From assembly GCA_003285105.1 (NCBI GenBank), contig CP030158.1:2766501-2830500 (forward strand): 64,000 bases of DNA, given 5' to 3'. The translations under genes were made by a program, and so were the position numbers. The stretch is from Roseithermus sacchariphilus. Lineage in GTDB: Bacteria; Bacteroidota; Rhodothermia; Rhodothermales; MEBIC09517. Under the pieces are notes generated by a model. The model worked only from the letters and a program-made list of their open reading frames with translations. It ran no database searches and was not told where the DNA came from. Shown here one piece after another: positions 35,959-53,142 of this stretch (the stretch's first letter is position 1; each line of letters starts with the position of its first letter).

Positions 35959-36067
35959 TGAACGAGCGGTTGGCGGTCGGCACCCGGCTTCCGGGCGCGC
36001 TGGCCGCTGACGGCTGAATGCGATCATACATAGCCGGCCGCCGGATATGCGGTGTCTGCCGGCTCAC

Positions 36068-36140
<73 letters not shown>

Positions 36141-36203
36141 CCGAGAAATCGACGTCTTGCGAGGCGTCCCGTTCTCCTGCGAGAAACGCACCGGTGGTCC
36201 GGA

Positions 36204-36392
36204 ATGAATAAGATCAAGAACTACCTCGAAGAGGTCGTCAAGGAGATGCAGAAGGTGAGTTGGCCCTCCCGCAAGGAGCTGGTCGACAACACCATCGTCA
36301 CGCTCGTGGCGACGATCATGATCTCTTTGTTCATCTTCGTGGCCGACCGCGTCATCGGGTTCGTCCTCGACATCGTCTACGGGCTCGTGTAG
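36204..36392 (+). CDS. secE: Preprotein translocase subunit SecE
   Basis: SecE is an essential single-span subunit of the SecYEG channel. The 62-residue short form starts at 36204 (MNKIKNYLEEVVKEMQKVSW). The conserved amphipathic EMQKVSWPSRKEL segment is followed by one membrane helix at about residues 34-56. The in-frame upstream ATG at 36114 is inside tRNA-Trp and was rejected. It is followed by nusG, the standard secE-nusG pair. Confidence 0.93.
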   Translation: MNKIKNYLEEVVKEMQKVSWPSRKELVDNTIVTLVATIMISLFIFVADRVIGFVLDIVYGLV

Positions 36393-36435
36393 GGCGCGCG
36401 AGGACGGGCGGCAGGTCCTTCAGATGCATCAGGAT

Positions 36436-36990
36436 ATGGCGAAGACGACTGACGACATCCGCAAGTGGTATGTGCTCCGCACCTTCTCCGGGCACGAGAA
36501 GAAGGTGAAGCAATACCTGGAGCGCGAGATCGAGCGCCTGGACCTGCGGGACAAGCTCGACGAGATCATGATCCCGACGGAAACGGTCTTCGAGATGCGT
36601 GGCGGGAAGAAGCGTACGCGGGAGAAGACGTTCTTTCCGGGGTACATCATGATTCACGCGCTGCTGGACAACGAGCTGCAGCACGTCATCTCCGGGTTGC
36701 CGTCCGTCGTCGGATTTCTGGGCACCGGCAACGAGCCGACGCCCCTGCGGCCGGACGAGGTGGATCGCATCCTGGGCAAGGTGGACGAGGCGCGGGAGAT
36801 GGGTGAGCAGCCCGAGATCCCGTTCAAGCCGGGCGATGCCGTCAAGGTGATCGATGGCCCGTTCAACAACTTCACCGGCTTCGTCGAGGAGGTCTATCCC
36901 GACAAGATGAAGGTGAAGGTGATGGTGTCCATCTTTGGCCGTAAGACCCCGCTGGAACTCGATTACCTGCAGGTCGAACACGAGGAATAG
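36436..36990 (+). CDS. nusG: Transcription termination/antitermination factor NusG
   Basis: NusG binds RNA polymerase, suppresses pausing and couples it to ribosomes and Rho. The 184-residue protein has an N-terminal NGN domain (KWYVLRTFSGHEKKV near residue 9, KTFFPGYIMIH near 65) and a C-terminal KOW domain with FKPGDAVKVIDGPFNNFTGFVEEV at about 130-153. I chose the ATG at 36436 (MAKTTDD); an ATG at 36424 would add MHQD and cannot be excluded. It lies between secE and rplK. Confidence 0.95.
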   Translation: MAKTTDDIRKWYVLRTFSGHEKKVKQYLEREIERLDLRDKLDEIMIPTETVFEMRGGKKRTREKTFFPGYIMIHALLDNELQHVISGLPSVVGFLGTGNEPTPLRPDEVDRILGKVDEAREMGEQPEIPFKPGDAVKVIDGPFNNFTGFVEEVYPDKMKVKVMVSIFGRKTPLELDYLQVEHEE

Positions 36991-37164
36991 AGCCGGTGAC
37001 ATTCCGGCCGAGGCCGGCCCTGGTGGCTTTTCGATGAAGGCGGAACCCCCGCTCCATCGCAGCATAGGCTGGCCCCCGATACCGCGTATCCTCCACTCAT
37101 CATAGAAGCGGGAGCCCGGCACGGGTCGGTATGACCGGCAGGGCGTTTGCACCGCGGGAGCATC

Positions 37165-37605
37165 ATGGCAAAAAAAGTAGACGGCTACATCAAGCTGCAG
37201 ATCAAGGCGGGCCAGGCCAACCCGGCTCCGCCCATCGGGCCGGCGCTCGGCCAGCACGGGGTGAACATCATGGACTTCTGCAAGCAGTTCAATGCGGCCA
37301 CGCAGGACCGCATGGGGCTGGTGCTGCCCGTGGTGATCACCGTCTATGCCGACAAGTCGTTCTCCTTCATCGTCAAGAGCCCGCCGGCGGCCGTGCTGCT
37401 CAAGAAGGCGGCCGGCATCGAAAAGGGCGCCAGCGACCCGCTGCGGCAGAAAGTGGGCACGGTCACCTGGGACGATTGTGTCGAGATCGCCCGGCAGAAG
37501 ATGGCCGACCTGAACGCCTACGACGAGCAGCACGCGGCCCGGATGATTGCCGGTACGGCACGCTCGATGGGCATCGTCGTCGAGGGGCAGCCCGAGTCCC
37601 TGTAA
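37165..37605 (+). CDS. rplK: 50S ribosomal protein L11
   Basis: L11 forms part of the GTPase-associated centre on 23S rRNA and is needed for RelA activation. The 146-residue protein has the N-terminal [35 protein letters not shown] region and the rRNA-binding C-terminal domain ending near [10 protein letters not shown]. The ATG at 37165 was chosen over the ATG at 37147 because MAKKVDGYI is the family's standard start. It lies 174 bases after nusG and 144 bases before rplA. Confidence 0.97.
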   Translation: MAKKVDGYIKLQIKAGQANPAPPIGPALGQHGVNIMDFCKQFNAATQDRMGLVLPVVITVYADKSFSFIVKSPPAAVLLKKAAGIEKGASDPLRQKVGTVTWDDCVEIARQKMADLNAYDEQHAARMIAGTARSMGIVVEGQPESL

Positions 37606-37749
37606 TCGTGTCCGTATCCCCGCCTGCCGCATGAGGGCGGGCGGAGCGTCGTGGCCGGAGGCGGCCCGGTGTTCGTGTGCGGATCCTTTCATCTGCGGGA
37701 GCCGGTGGTCTTACAGGCCGGCGTTAGAACCGCACAGACCCTCCTTGCT

Positions 37750-38460
37750 ATGGCAAAAAAGGGAAAACGTTACCGTGAGGCGCTGGCGCGAATCCAGGAG
37801 GCCGGTGGGCCCTTTGGCCTGGACGATGCCGTGCGCCTGGTCAAGGAAACGGCCGGAGCCAAATTCGACGAGTCGGTCGACATCGACCTGCGGCTGGGGG
37901 TCGATCCTCGCCGGGCCGATCAGATGGTCCGGGGTACCGTCACACTCCCCCATGGAACGGGGAAGACGGTGCGGGTGCTCGTGCTGGCCAGCGAAGGCAA
38001 GCAGGCCGAAGCCCGCGAGGCCGGGGCCGATTATGTGGGCCTCGACGACCTGATCGAGAAGATTCAGAAAGAGAACTGGGCCGACTACGACGTGGTCATC
38101 GCCACGCCGGACGTGATGGGTAAGGTGGGCCGGCTGGGCCGCTTCCTCGGGCCGCGCGGGCTCATGCCCAACCCGAAGAGCGGGACGGTCACGATGGACG
38201 TGGGGGAGACGGTGCGGCAGGTCAAGGCCGGTAAGATCGACTTTCGCGTCGACAAGTTCGGCAACCTGCACGCGTCCGTCGGGAAGGCTTCGTTCAGCGA
38301 GGAGCAGCTCCGCGACAATGCGCAGGCGTTCCTTCGGGAGGTGATGCGGTTGCGGCCGTCGGCGGCCAAAGGCACGTACGTGCGCTCGGTCACGCTGTCC
38401 ACGACGATGGGCCCGCCGGTTCCGGTGGATCGCAACGCCGTCGTGAGCAGCGCTCGCTAA
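37750..38460 (+). CDS. rplA: 50S ribosomal protein L1
   Basis: L1 builds the mobile L1 stalk at the E site and in many bacteria represses its own operon by binding the mRNA leader. The 236-residue protein has KGKRYREAL at its start, [26 protein letters not shown] near residue 48, and [15 protein letters not shown] near residue 133. The 144-base gap before it contains short complementary stretches (for example GGTCT near 37709 and AGACC near 37737) that could form an L1-binding or processing structure; this is only a suggestion. Confidence 0.97.
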   Translation: MAKKGKRYREALARIQEAGGPFGLDDAVRLVKETAGAKFDESVDIDLRLGVDPRRADQMVRGTVTLPHGTGKTVRVLVLASEGKQAEAREAGADYVGLDDLIEKIQKENWADYDVVIATPDVMGKVGRLGRFLGPRGLMPNPKSGTVTMDVGETVRQVKAGKIDFRVDKFGNLHASVGKASFSEEQLRDNAQAFLREVMRLRPSAAKGTYVRSVTLSTTMGPPVPVDRNAVVSSAR

Positions 38461-38498
38461 CCTCCGCGTCTCCTCGAACCGCCAAGCCGTAGAGAACC

Positions 38499-39026
38499 AT
38501 GCCTCTGACGAGAGATCAAAAAGCGCAGGCCGTCGACGAGATCGTCGCGCTGCTGGAAGCCACGCCCACGGTGTATCTGACCGACTATGCGGGCCTCACC
38601 GTGGAGCAAGCCAATGCGCTGCGCAATCAGTTTCGGGAAGCCGGCGTCCAGTTCAAGGTGCTGAAGAACACCCTGGTGCGTCTGGCGATGGAGCGCATCG
38701 GGGGATACGATGCCCTCTTCGAAAGCCTCAACGGCCCGACGGCCGTGGCCTTCAGCGAGGAGCCCTCGGCGCCGGCCCGTGTCATCAAGAAGTTTACCCA
38801 GGAAAACGACCTGAGCGTTCCAGGCCTCAAGGCGGCCTACGTGGACGGTGCCGTTTATGGCGAGGACGCCCTCGAGATCCTGGCCACGCTCAAGTCGAAG
38901 GATGAGCTGATCGGAGACATCCTGGGGCTGCTGCTGGCGCCGATCAACAACGTGATCGGTGGGCTGCAGGCTCAGGGTGGCAACCTGGTCGGAGCGCTCA
39001 AAACCCTGGCCGAGCGCGAGGGATAG
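38499..39026 (+). CDS. rplJ: 50S ribosomal protein L10
   Basis: L10 anchors the L7/L12 dimers to the ribosome stalk. The 175-residue protein has the TPTVYLTDYAGLTVEQANALRNQFREAGVQFKVLKNTLVRLA region at its start, GPTAVAFS near residue 82 and a C-terminal helix that binds L7/L12. It follows rplA by 38 bases and precedes rplL by 99 bases, the standard order. Confidence 0.97.
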   Translation: MPLTRDQKAQAVDEIVALLEATPTVYLTDYAGLTVEQANALRNQFREAGVQFKVLKNTLVRLAMERIGGYDALFESLNGPTAVAFSEEPSAPARVIKKFTQENDLSVPGLKAAYVDGAVYGEDALEILATLKSKDELIGDILGLLLAPINNVIGGLQAQGGNLVGALKTLAEREG

Positions 39027-39125
39027 TCCCTCCCATCCAGGCCTTCGTCTATCACATCCACCCTTAATGCGCAGCGTAGCTTTCGAACCGGAAGGCCGAG
39101 ACCGCTGCAGGAGGACATCGAACCC

Positions 39126-39506
39126 ATGGCAGACATCAAAGAACTCGCGGAACAGCTGGTCAACCTGACCATCAAAGAGGCCAACGAACTGGCCAAGCTG
39201 CTAGAAGAAGAGTACGGCATCAAGCCGGCGGCGGCCGCCGTGGCCGTGGCCGGTCCTGCGGCCGGTGGCGACGGAGCTCCGGCCGCCGAGGAAAAGACGG
39301 AGTTCGACGTCGAGCTCAAGGCCGTTGGCGGCAACAAGATCGCCGTCATCAAGGTCGTGCGCAGCCTCACCGGCCTGGGCCTGAAAGAGGCCAAGGAACT
39401 CGTCGACGGGGCCCCGAGCATGGTCAAGGAAGGGGTGCCGAAGGAAGAAGCCGAGCAGATCAAGGCGCAGCTCGAAGAGGCCGGGGCCGAAGTCGAACTG
39501 AAATAA
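39126..39506 (+). CDS. rplL: 50S ribosomal protein L7/L12
   Basis: L7/L12 forms the flexible stalk that recruits translation factors. The 126-residue protein has an N-terminal dimer domain ([23 protein letters not shown]), an Ala/Gly hinge at about 35-52, and the C-terminal factor-binding domain with [28 protein letters not shown]. An AGGAGG ribosome site lies about 15 bases before the ATG. A terminator-like hairpin follows before rpoB, which could lower rpoBC expression relative to the ribosomal proteins. Confidence 0.97.
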   Translation: MADIKELAEQLVNLTIKEANELAKLLEEEYGIKPAAAAVAVAGPAAGGDGAPAAEEKTEFDVELKAVGGNKIAVIKVVRSLTGLGLKEAKELVDGAPSMVKEGVPKEEAEQIKAQLEEAGAEVELK

Positions 39507-39565
39507 CCCCCGTGCGCCGACGGCTGTTGGGCTTTCCCCGGCGGCAAGAACCGCAAGCTGACAGG

Positions 39566-39600
39566 CCAAAGCCGACTCTCATCCGGGGGTCGGCTTTTGG
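39566..39600 (+). terminator. Terminator or attenuator between rplL and rpoB
   Basis: AAAGCCGAC (39568-39576) pairs with GTCGGCTTT (39589-39597), extended by CC/GG, with TTTT in the 3' arm. Partial termination here would make the rpoBC genes less expressed than rplJL, as attenuators in this location do in other bacteria. Confidence 0.6.
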
Positions 39601-39778
39601 CACTTGATACCAAACAGAGGGGCTGCGTCGACGGGGCAGGGAGCGTCCTGATCCTGAAACAAGACCCGGCCCGCCGCGTTGGCAAAACGTTTAGCGCTGC
39701 CGCGCCCACCCGTAGCGCTCGGCCGCCGTGCCAACCGCTTCCGCCTCAGCGTCACCTACCAACCAATGTGCCTCGCTT

Positions 39779-43618
<3,840 letters not shown>

Positions 43619-43621
43619 GGT

Positions 43622-43718
43622 AGCTGTTGGCTGTTCGCTGTTGGCGGTGCGCCGTCCGGCATCGGGCGCGGGCCGCCGACACCAACAGCCGATAGCCGAT
43701 AGCCAATAGCCAACAGCT
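43622..43718. repeat. Degenerate heptad repeats forming an inverted repeat between rpoB and rpoC
   Basis: The right arm is four tandem 7-mers (AGCCGAT, AGCCGAT, AGCCAAT, AGCCAAC) at 43687-43714. The left arm is the same motif on the opposite strand (GTTGGCT-type units, 43622-43648). The outer 11 bases, AGCTGTTGGCT (43622-43632) and AGCCAACAGCT (43708-43718), pair perfectly. The whole 108-base intergenic region is nearly filled by it. Confidence 0.85.
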
Positions 43719-43727
43719 CCAATACTT

Positions 43728-48035
<4,308 letters not shown>

Positions 48036-48061
48036 TCCCGCTCCACCCGATCCACACACCG

Positions 48062-48096
48062 AGGCCCCGGTTGCACGCGCGCAGCCGGGGCCTTCT
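48062..48096 (+). terminator. Probable terminator after rpoC
   Basis: AGGCCCCGG (48062-48070) pairs with CCGGGGCCT (48085-48093) around an inner GC/GC element, followed by only TTCT. The long stem suggests a terminator although the T-run is weak. Confidence 0.65.
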
Positions 48097-48111
48097 GGTG
48101 TTCATGACCCA

Positions 48112-48143
48112 CCCGGTCCCGTCACCGTGCTCGCGGGACCGGG
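48112..48143. other. 10-bp perfect hairpin between convergent rpoC and the DUF5916 gene
   Basis: CCCGGTCCCG (48112-48121) is the exact inverted copy of CGGGACCGGG (48134-48143) around a 12-base loop. It lies seven bases beyond the end of the minus-strand gene, has no T-run on either side, and may stabilise or terminate either transcript. Confidence 0.6.
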
Positions 48144-48149
48144 CCGGGG

Positions 48150-50420
48150 TCAGAGCAGGAAGGTGTAGGTGTATTTCAGCAGCAGCGTGCGGGACTGGCT
48201 GAACGGCAACGCCGGGGCATGGGGGTCCAGCGGGTCGCGGTCCAGGTTCATGCCCTCGTTGTAGACGAGGTACAGGTCGTTGCCCTCGCGCGGGTTGTAC
48301 CGGACCCGCAGGTTCGTCGAGGCCTGCGAGGTGCTGCTGTTCACCTGCAAGAAGAGGCTGGCCGTGAGCGAGCGGTTCAGGGCGGACCGGATGCGGATGC
48401 GCGCCACGTGGGCGGTGAACGTGTCTCCGGCCGCGTCGACGTGGTTGTAGCTATAGTCGATACCCAGCGCCAGGTGGGCGCTCAGGGTCCAGACCGGCGC
48501 CAGGAGGGCCGATACCCGCGTGCCGCCGAAGTAGCCCCCGGCCTGTCCTTCGGCTTCGAGCCGTAGCGGGCGCCCCTGTGCGGTGGTCCACTCGGTGGAG
48601 ACGTCGTAGAACCGGTAGGCCCCGGCGGGGATCGTGACGGCGTCGTCGCCAATGGTGAAGGCTTCCGCCAGGAATTCGCGGTTCAGGGCCAGGGTGAGGG
48701 CGGTGCGGCCGCCGGCGCGCGTCACCCCTTCCCAGCCCAGCCGGACCGTATTCGTCTCCAGCGCCCAGTCCTGCGGATGCCAGAGCGAGGCCCAGTCCGG
48801 CCCGCGCCAGACGAATTCGAGGCGGTTGGTCAGCGTCTGGCTCTGCAGGATTCCCGCCTCGGGAAACCACGTGTAGTCGATGCGATGCCCGTAGCGATGG
48901 ATGCCGGTGCGCAGGACGAACCCCACGGCCGGGTCGAAGCCGGCGCCCAGGTGGGTGAACGAGGCGCCGCCGCCCAGCCCGCGCCGGATGCGCCGCCGCA
49001 GCAGGAGCGAGAGCAAGCCGCTCTGCGAGGCCACGGCCTCCGGGGAAGCGCTGTATCCGAGCTTGATCTGGTGGAAGAACGAGCGGCCGAGGTCCAGGTC
49101 GGCGTCGCCGGCCAGCACGAGGTTGTAGGTGCCGTCGAAGTCCGTCCGGGAGGTGGCCAGCCCGCCGACGTAGGCTCCCAGGCCGGGCAGGTCGTGCTTC
49201 AGGCGTAAGACGCCGAAGTTTTCGGAGGGCCGGTGCAGCGAGTCGACCGTGGCCCGGCCCGTCTGCATGTTCAGCAGGCCGATCTCCCAGGCCCCCATCC
49301 GGCCCGTCAGGCGGGCGCCGCCCAGGATGGGGATGGGCTCGCCCTCGGCAATGCCGATCTGTCGGCTCTGAAACAGCCGCTGGGGGCCGCCCGGCAGGTT
49401 GTACTCGAACAGGTCGGCCCGCTCCTGAAAGAAATCGCGCTTCTCGGGGAAGAACAGAGAGAAGCGCGTGAGGTTGACCTGCTGGTCGTCGGCCTCGACC
49501 TGGGCGAAGTCGGTGTTGGCCGTCACGTCGAGCGTCAGGTTGCTCGTCAGGCTGTACTTCAGGTCGAGGCCGAGTTCATGGACGGCGTTCCGGTCGGCGG
49601 TGTAGGCCCGGCCGTCGGGGGTGAGGCGCGGCTCCCGCCCGAAGCCGCCGAGCGCGTAGGGTTTGACGTAGAGCGGACGGGCCGCCGCGATGCCGGTGAA
49701 GCGCACCGGCAGGGCCTGGCTCGGCTTGTAGGCGCTGTAGGACCAGTCGTTGGGGATGGGAGGATAGACGTCATACTCGGCCGTGCGGGCCAGATACCGC
49801 CAGAGGATCAGGCCCATCTCCACGCTCCCGTCCGGCGCCGGGACGAAGCGCAGGCTGGAAAAGGGGATGCGGATCTCGGCCGTCCAGCCCTGCGCGTCGA
49901 TCCGGGTGGCGGCATCCCAGAACGTGTTCCAGTCCGTGTTCCAGGGTTCCCGGCCCCCGCCGCCTTCGGCATCGTTGGCGATGGCGATGTCGGTACGGAC
50001 CCCCGCGGGTGACACGATGAAGCCGACGGCCGTCTGGTCGTCGTCGAACGTGTCGAGGATCAGGGCGATGCCGTCCTGGTCCGGGGTGTACGAATCCCGT
50101 TCCAGCGTGCGAGCGGTGATGCGCTGCGGATCCGATTCCCACACGCGGGCGGCCAGGTAGAGGGCATCGGCGTCGTAGGCGATCCACATGGCCGTGCGCT
50201 CCGACGGCGGAGCCCCCTCGTGGGGGACCTGCTGGTAGAAGGCCTCGATGGGCGGCAGGGTGCGCCAGGGTGCCTCGTCCAGGCTGCCGTCGAGGCGGAT
50301 GGCGGTGTCATGGAGCCGGTGAGGTTGGAGCGGCTCCGGGACGTCCGGGGCGAAAGGCGGCCGGGTCGGGCCGACGGCCAGCATCAAACTCAGGAGGGGG
50401 ATGCACAGCGCCATGAACAC
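48150..50420 (-). CDS. DUF5916 outer-membrane protein with N-terminal CBM9-like domain
   Basis: The 756-residue exported protein has a signal peptide (MFMALCIPLLSLMLAVG). A CBM9-like beta-sandwich spans about residues 30-240 (IRLDGSLDEAPWRTLPPI, LYLAARVWESDP and WTAEIRIPFSSLRF). The DUF5916 C-terminal region follows and looks like a transmembrane beta-barrel of many short alternating strands. It contains the conserved SLFFPEKRDFFQERADLFEY stretch and ends YTYTFLL, with a terminal aromatic/hydrophobic residue pattern usual for barrels. The function of DUF5916 proteins is unknown; a carbohydrate-linked surface role is plausible from the first domain. A TATGTTTT at 50449-50456 is a candidate -7 box. 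Confidence 0.82.
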   Translation of the reverse strand: MFMALCIPLLSLMLAVGPTRPPFAPDVPEPLQPHRLHDTAIRLDGSLDEAPWRTLPPIEAFYQQVPHEGAPPSERTAMWIAYDADALYLAARVWESDPQRITARTLERDSYTPDQDGIALILDTFDDDQTAVGFIVSPAGVRTDIAIANDAEGGGGREPWNTDWNTFWDAATRIDAQGWTAEIRIPFSSLRFVPAPDGSVEMGLILWRYLARTAEYDVYPPIPNDWSYSAYKPSQALPVRFTGIAAARPLYVKPYALGGFGREPRLTPDGRAYTADRNAVHELGLDLKYSLTSNLTLDVTANTDFAQVEADDQQVNLTRFSLFFPEKRDFFQERADLFEYNLPGGPQRLFQSRQIGIAEGEPIPILGGARLTGRMGAWEIGLLNMQTGRATVDSLHRPSENFGVLRLKHDLPGLGAYVGGLATSRTDFDGTYNLVLAGDADLDLGRSFFHQIKLGYSASPEAVASQSGLLSLLLRRRIRRGLGGGASFTHLGAGFDPAVGFVLRTGIHRYGHRIDYTWFPEAGILQSQTLTNRLEFVWRGPDWASLWHPQDWALETNTVRLGWEGVTRAGGRTALTLALNREFLAEAFTIGDDAVTIPAGAYRFYDVSTEWTTAQGRPLRLEAEGQAGGYFGGTRVSALLAPVWTLSAHLALGIDYSYNHVDAAGDTFTAHVARIRIRSALNRSLTASLFLQVNSSTSQASTNLRVRYNPREGNDLYLVYNEGMNLDRDPLDPHAPALPFSQSRTLLLKYTYTFLL

Positions 50421-50448
50421 GGGGCGGAAGAAGCGGGTGGAAGGGGCG

Positions 50449-50456
50449 AAAACATA
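50449..50456 (-). promoter_or_regulatory. Candidate -7 box for the DUF5916 gene
   Basis: TATGTTTT on the minus strand (50456-50449) resembles TAnnTTTG and lies 29 bases upstream of the ATG. A -33 element at the right distance is not clear. Confidence 0.25.
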
Positions 50457-50516
50457 CGAACGGGGCGGCTCCGGGACCGTGACGATGCAAAAAAATAAGC
50501 AGCCTCCGCGTCGGGA

Positions 50517-51695
50517 TCAGGGGGGCGCGGTGCGCGGGCGGACGATCCCGGCGGCCAGCGACACCAGCACACAGGACGCCACCACGAGGGCGAGGCCGAC
50601 CGTCAGCGACGTGGCTTCGGCGACGAAGCCGATGAGGGGAGGCCCTCCGAGCAACCCCACGTAGCCGGTGGTGGTGACGGCCGCCAGGGCCGTGCCCGGA
50701 TGGACGCCGGGCGTGCGGCCGGCCGCCGTGTAGAGCACCGGGATGGCATTGGCCAGCCCGAGGCCGACGCAGCCGAACCCGGCGATGGCGGCCAACGGCT
50801 CCCGGACGAGCAGCGCCAGCCCCAGCCCCACGGCGGTGAACCCGGCCCCGACGCGCATCACCCGCACGGCGCCGAAGCGCTCCACCAGCCCGTCGCCCAG
50901 CACGCGTCCCAGCGCCATCAGCAGCGAGAACGCGGCGAAGCCCGTCGCCGCCAGGCCGGGGCCGGCCTCCAGCACCTGCCGCAGGTAGAGCGCGCTCCAG
51001 TCGTACATCGACCCTTCGGACATCATGACCAGGAAGGCGAGCAGGCCCAGCCCCAGCAGGGCCCCGGAGGGCCGGGCCACGAACGGGCCGGTACGGACGG
51101 CGTCGACGGAGCGAGGCAGGAGGTGGGGCAGCGCCCAGAGGGCCGGCACGAGGAACAGCGCGGCCGCCGCCAGCACATGGGTCCGGGGGGCGATGCCCAG
51201 CGACAGCAGCGCCGCCCCCAGGGTGGCTCCCGCCAGCCCGCCGAGGCTGAACAGCCCGTGGAAGGAGGACATGATGGAGCGCCCGTAGAGCCGCTGGCAG
51301 GCCACCGCCTGCGCGTTCATGCTGATGTCCAGGCTGCCGTTGATCAGCCCGAAGGCGAACAGCGCGGCCGCCTGCAGCCCGACGCTGCGGGGCCAGAGCA
51401 ACAGCGGCAGCGCCAGGCAGGCCAGCACGGCCGAGACGCGTGTGATGACCTGGCTGCCCACCCGCGGGATCAGCAGTCCCGTGGCCGGCATCGCCACGAG
51501 CGCGCCGCACCCCAGGCTCAGCAGCACCAGGCCCAGCACCCCCTCGCTCAGCTCCAGCGCAGCGTGGACCGTGGGGATGTGCGTGACCCAGGTGGCGATG
51601 CCGGCGCCGTTGACGAAAAAGATCACCGACACGCTGAGCCGGGCGGCCCGCAGCGCGCGCCGGTCGTGGGGCAGAACGGGTTCGGAGGCGGACAC
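50517..51695 (-). CDS. MFS transporter (YbjJ-like)
   Basis: This major facilitator protein of 392 residues has about 12 hydrophobic segments. It begins with an ARLSVSVIFFVNGAGIATWVTHIPTVHAAL helix 1 and the GLVLLSLGCGALVAMPATGLLIPRVG segment (motif A region), features of the YbjJ-like MFS group. I prefer the GTG at 51695 (VSASEPVLPHDRR). A TTG at 51785 extends the frame by 30 Pro/Arg-rich residues that look non-coding and overlaps a promoter-like TATCTTGG. The substrate is unknown. It is divergent from the FKBP gene. Confidence 0.82.
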   Translation of the reverse strand: MSASEPVLPHDRRALRAARLSVSVIFFVNGAGIATWVTHIPTVHAALELSEGVLGLVLLSLGCGALVAMPATGLLIPRVGSQVITRVSAVLACLALPLLLWPRSVGLQAAALFAFGLINGSLDISMNAQAVACQRLYGRSIMSSFHGLFSLGGLAGATLGAALLSLGIAPRTHVLAAAALFLVPALWALPHLLPRSVDAVRTGPFVARPSGALLGLGLLAFLVMMSEGSMYDWSALYLRQVLEAGPGLAATGFAAFSLLMALGRVLGDGLVERFGAVRVMRVGAGFTAVGLGLALLVREPLAAIAGFGCVGLGLANAIPVLYTAAGRTPGVHPGTALAAVTTTGYVGLLGGPPLIGFVAEATSLTVGLALVVASCVLVSLAAGIVRPRTAPP

Positions 51696-51781
51696 AGCGG
51701 GCGAGGTGCGGCAGCAGGGACCCGCGCAGCGCCGGGCCGCGTCGGTCTGGCCGCCATGGATTCCGGGCGGTTCGAGCGGCC

Positions 51782-51789
51782 CCAAGATA
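51782..51789 (-). promoter_or_regulatory. Candidate -7 box for the MFS gene
   Basis: TATCTTGG on the minus strand matches seven of eight positions relevant to TAnnTTTG and would start transcription near 51775, about 80 bases before the GTG start. No good -33 element is seen. Confidence 0.3.
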
Positions 51790-51937
51790 GCGATCCGGCC
51801 GGGCCGGGGGAGCCGGGCGGCCGGCCTTCAAGAAAAATCTGGCGAGGCCGCAGAATGGAGGACCGCGGGGGGATCCGCGCCCCGGGATGCTCTTATAAGC
51901 ACGCCCATCACTTCATCACAGAGACGGTACCCCCTTC

Positions 51938-52768
51938 ATGTCTACACACCACGTTTCGCGGAGCTTGCCGGTGCTGCTGCTGAGCCTGGCCATCGTACTC
52001 GGGGCCTGCGAGCAGGAGCCCGAGGTCGTCACCACCGAAAGCGGGCTGCAATACATCGAACTGGAGAGAGGCGACGGCGAGCATCCACAGCCCGGCCAGG
52101 TCGTCAAGGTGCACTACCGCGGCCAGGTCCAGGGAGACAGCACCATCTTCGATGATTCGTACGAACGGGGCGTCCCGCTGTACTTCCCCGTCGGCTCCGA
52201 CCGGATCATTCCCGGGTGGGACGAGGGCATTCAGCTGATGCGCGTCGGCGGGAAGGCCCGCCTGATCATGCCGCCCGAGCTGGCCTTCGGTGAGCAGGGG
52301 TACGCCGGGGTGATTCCCCCCAACGCCACGCTCGTCTTCGACGTCGAGTTGCTCGACGTGCAGGAAGGCGCGCCGGAGGCGCCGACCGAGGTGCCGGAGG
52401 GTGACCTCCAGATGCTAGAGGGCGGCGTGGCCTACGTGGATCTGGTCGAGGGCGAAGGCGAGCCCCTGCAGGAGGGCGACCGGGCCACGGTCCACTACAC
52501 CGGCTGGTTGCAGGAAGGGGGCAAGTTCGACAGTTCGCTCGACAACGGCCGCCCGTTCACCTTCGTCGTCGGCGGCAACGTCATCGAAGGGTGGAGCCGG
52601 GGCGTCGTGGGCATGAAGGTCGGCGGCAAGCGGCAGATCGTGATTCCGCCGGATCTGGCCTACGGCGAGCAGGGCGCCGGCCCCATCCCGCCGAACGCCA
52701 CGCTCGTCTTCGAGGTCGAACTGCTCGACCGCGAACCGGCCCCGCCGCTCCCGGACACCACGAACTGA
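51938..52768 (+). CDS. Lipoprotein with two FKBP-type peptidyl-prolyl isomerase domains
   Basis: This envelope folding catalyst accelerates cis/trans isomerisation at proline. The 276-residue protein has a lipoprotein signal with lipobox LGAC (Cys24). FKBP domain 1 spans about residues 35-141 (GQVVKVHYRGQVQGDSTIFDDSY, FPVGSDRIIPGWDEGIQLMRVGGKARLIMPPELAFGEQGY). Domain 2 spans about 160-265 (GDRATVHYTGWLQEGGKFDSSLDNG, GWSRGVVGMKVGGKRQIVIPPDLAYGEQGAG). Domain 2 keeps the aromatic pocket residues more completely than domain 1. The tail is Pro-rich. Such proteins act in the periplasm on outer-membrane proteins. Confidence 0.9.
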   Translation: MSTHHVSRSLPVLLLSLAIVLGACEQEPEVVTTESGLQYIELERGDGEHPQPGQVVKVHYRGQVQGDSTIFDDSYERGVPLYFPVGSDRIIPGWDEGIQLMRVGGKARLIMPPELAFGEQGYAGVIPPNATLVFDVELLDVQEGAPEAPTEVPEGDLQMLEGGVAYVDLVEGEGEPLQEGDRATVHYTGWLQEGGKFDSSLDNGRPFTFVVGGNVIEGWSRGVVGMKVGGKRQIVIPPDLAYGEQGAGPIPPNATLVFEVELLDREPAPPLPDTTN

Positions 52769-52800
52769 TCCGGGGCGGAGCGCGCCGCTGCGCTCGGGCC

Positions 52801-53073
52801 TCATTCCACGCGGGACGAGTCGCGCCCGGCGGCGGTGGAATCCGCGGCCGCCGCGGCCGAGTCCGCCCGTGCCTGTAGGCGAGCCCGCGCGTCTTCGACC
52901 TGTTCGAGGACGCGCGGGTCGGTGGCGTAGTGGCGCAGCAGGAGCACGCTGGCCACGGCGGTGCCCAGCACGCCGAGCAGGGCGGCCACGACGAGCAGGC
53001 GGGAGGCGGTGCGGCTGAGCGGGCGGATGTCCGGGCGGCGAGGCGCTTCGGGGCGATCGGCGTCGGCAGGCAT
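52801..53073 (-). CDS. Small single-span membrane protein with coiled-coil tail
   Basis: The gene encodes 90 residues with a charged N-terminus (MPADADRPEAPRRPD), one predicted membrane helix at about 26-47 (LLVVAALLGVLGTAVASVLLL) and a C-terminal Ala/Glu/Arg-rich helix (VLEQVEDARARLQARADSAAAA) that looks like a coiled coil. I do not recognise a family. It lies 69 bases after pepT on the same strand and is probably co-transcribed. It is short and of biased composition, but the span and spacing support it as a real gene. Confidence 0.5.
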   Translation of the reverse strand: MPADADRPEAPRRPDIRPLSRTASRLLVVAALLGVLGTAVASVLLLRHYATDPRVLEQVEDARARLQARADSAAAAADSTAAGRDSSRVE

Positions 53074-53142
53074 TGGCGGGGGCGGCTGGAGGATGAGAGG
53101 CCGGGACCGGCCTGGTACGGGCCCGAGATCGACGGGTCGGCG

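Noticed and set aside
43622-43718. A tRNA-like or insertion-sequence end between rpoB and rpoC
   Set aside because: The inverted repeat consists of degenerate 7-mers; there is no transposase, no target duplication and no cloverleaf.
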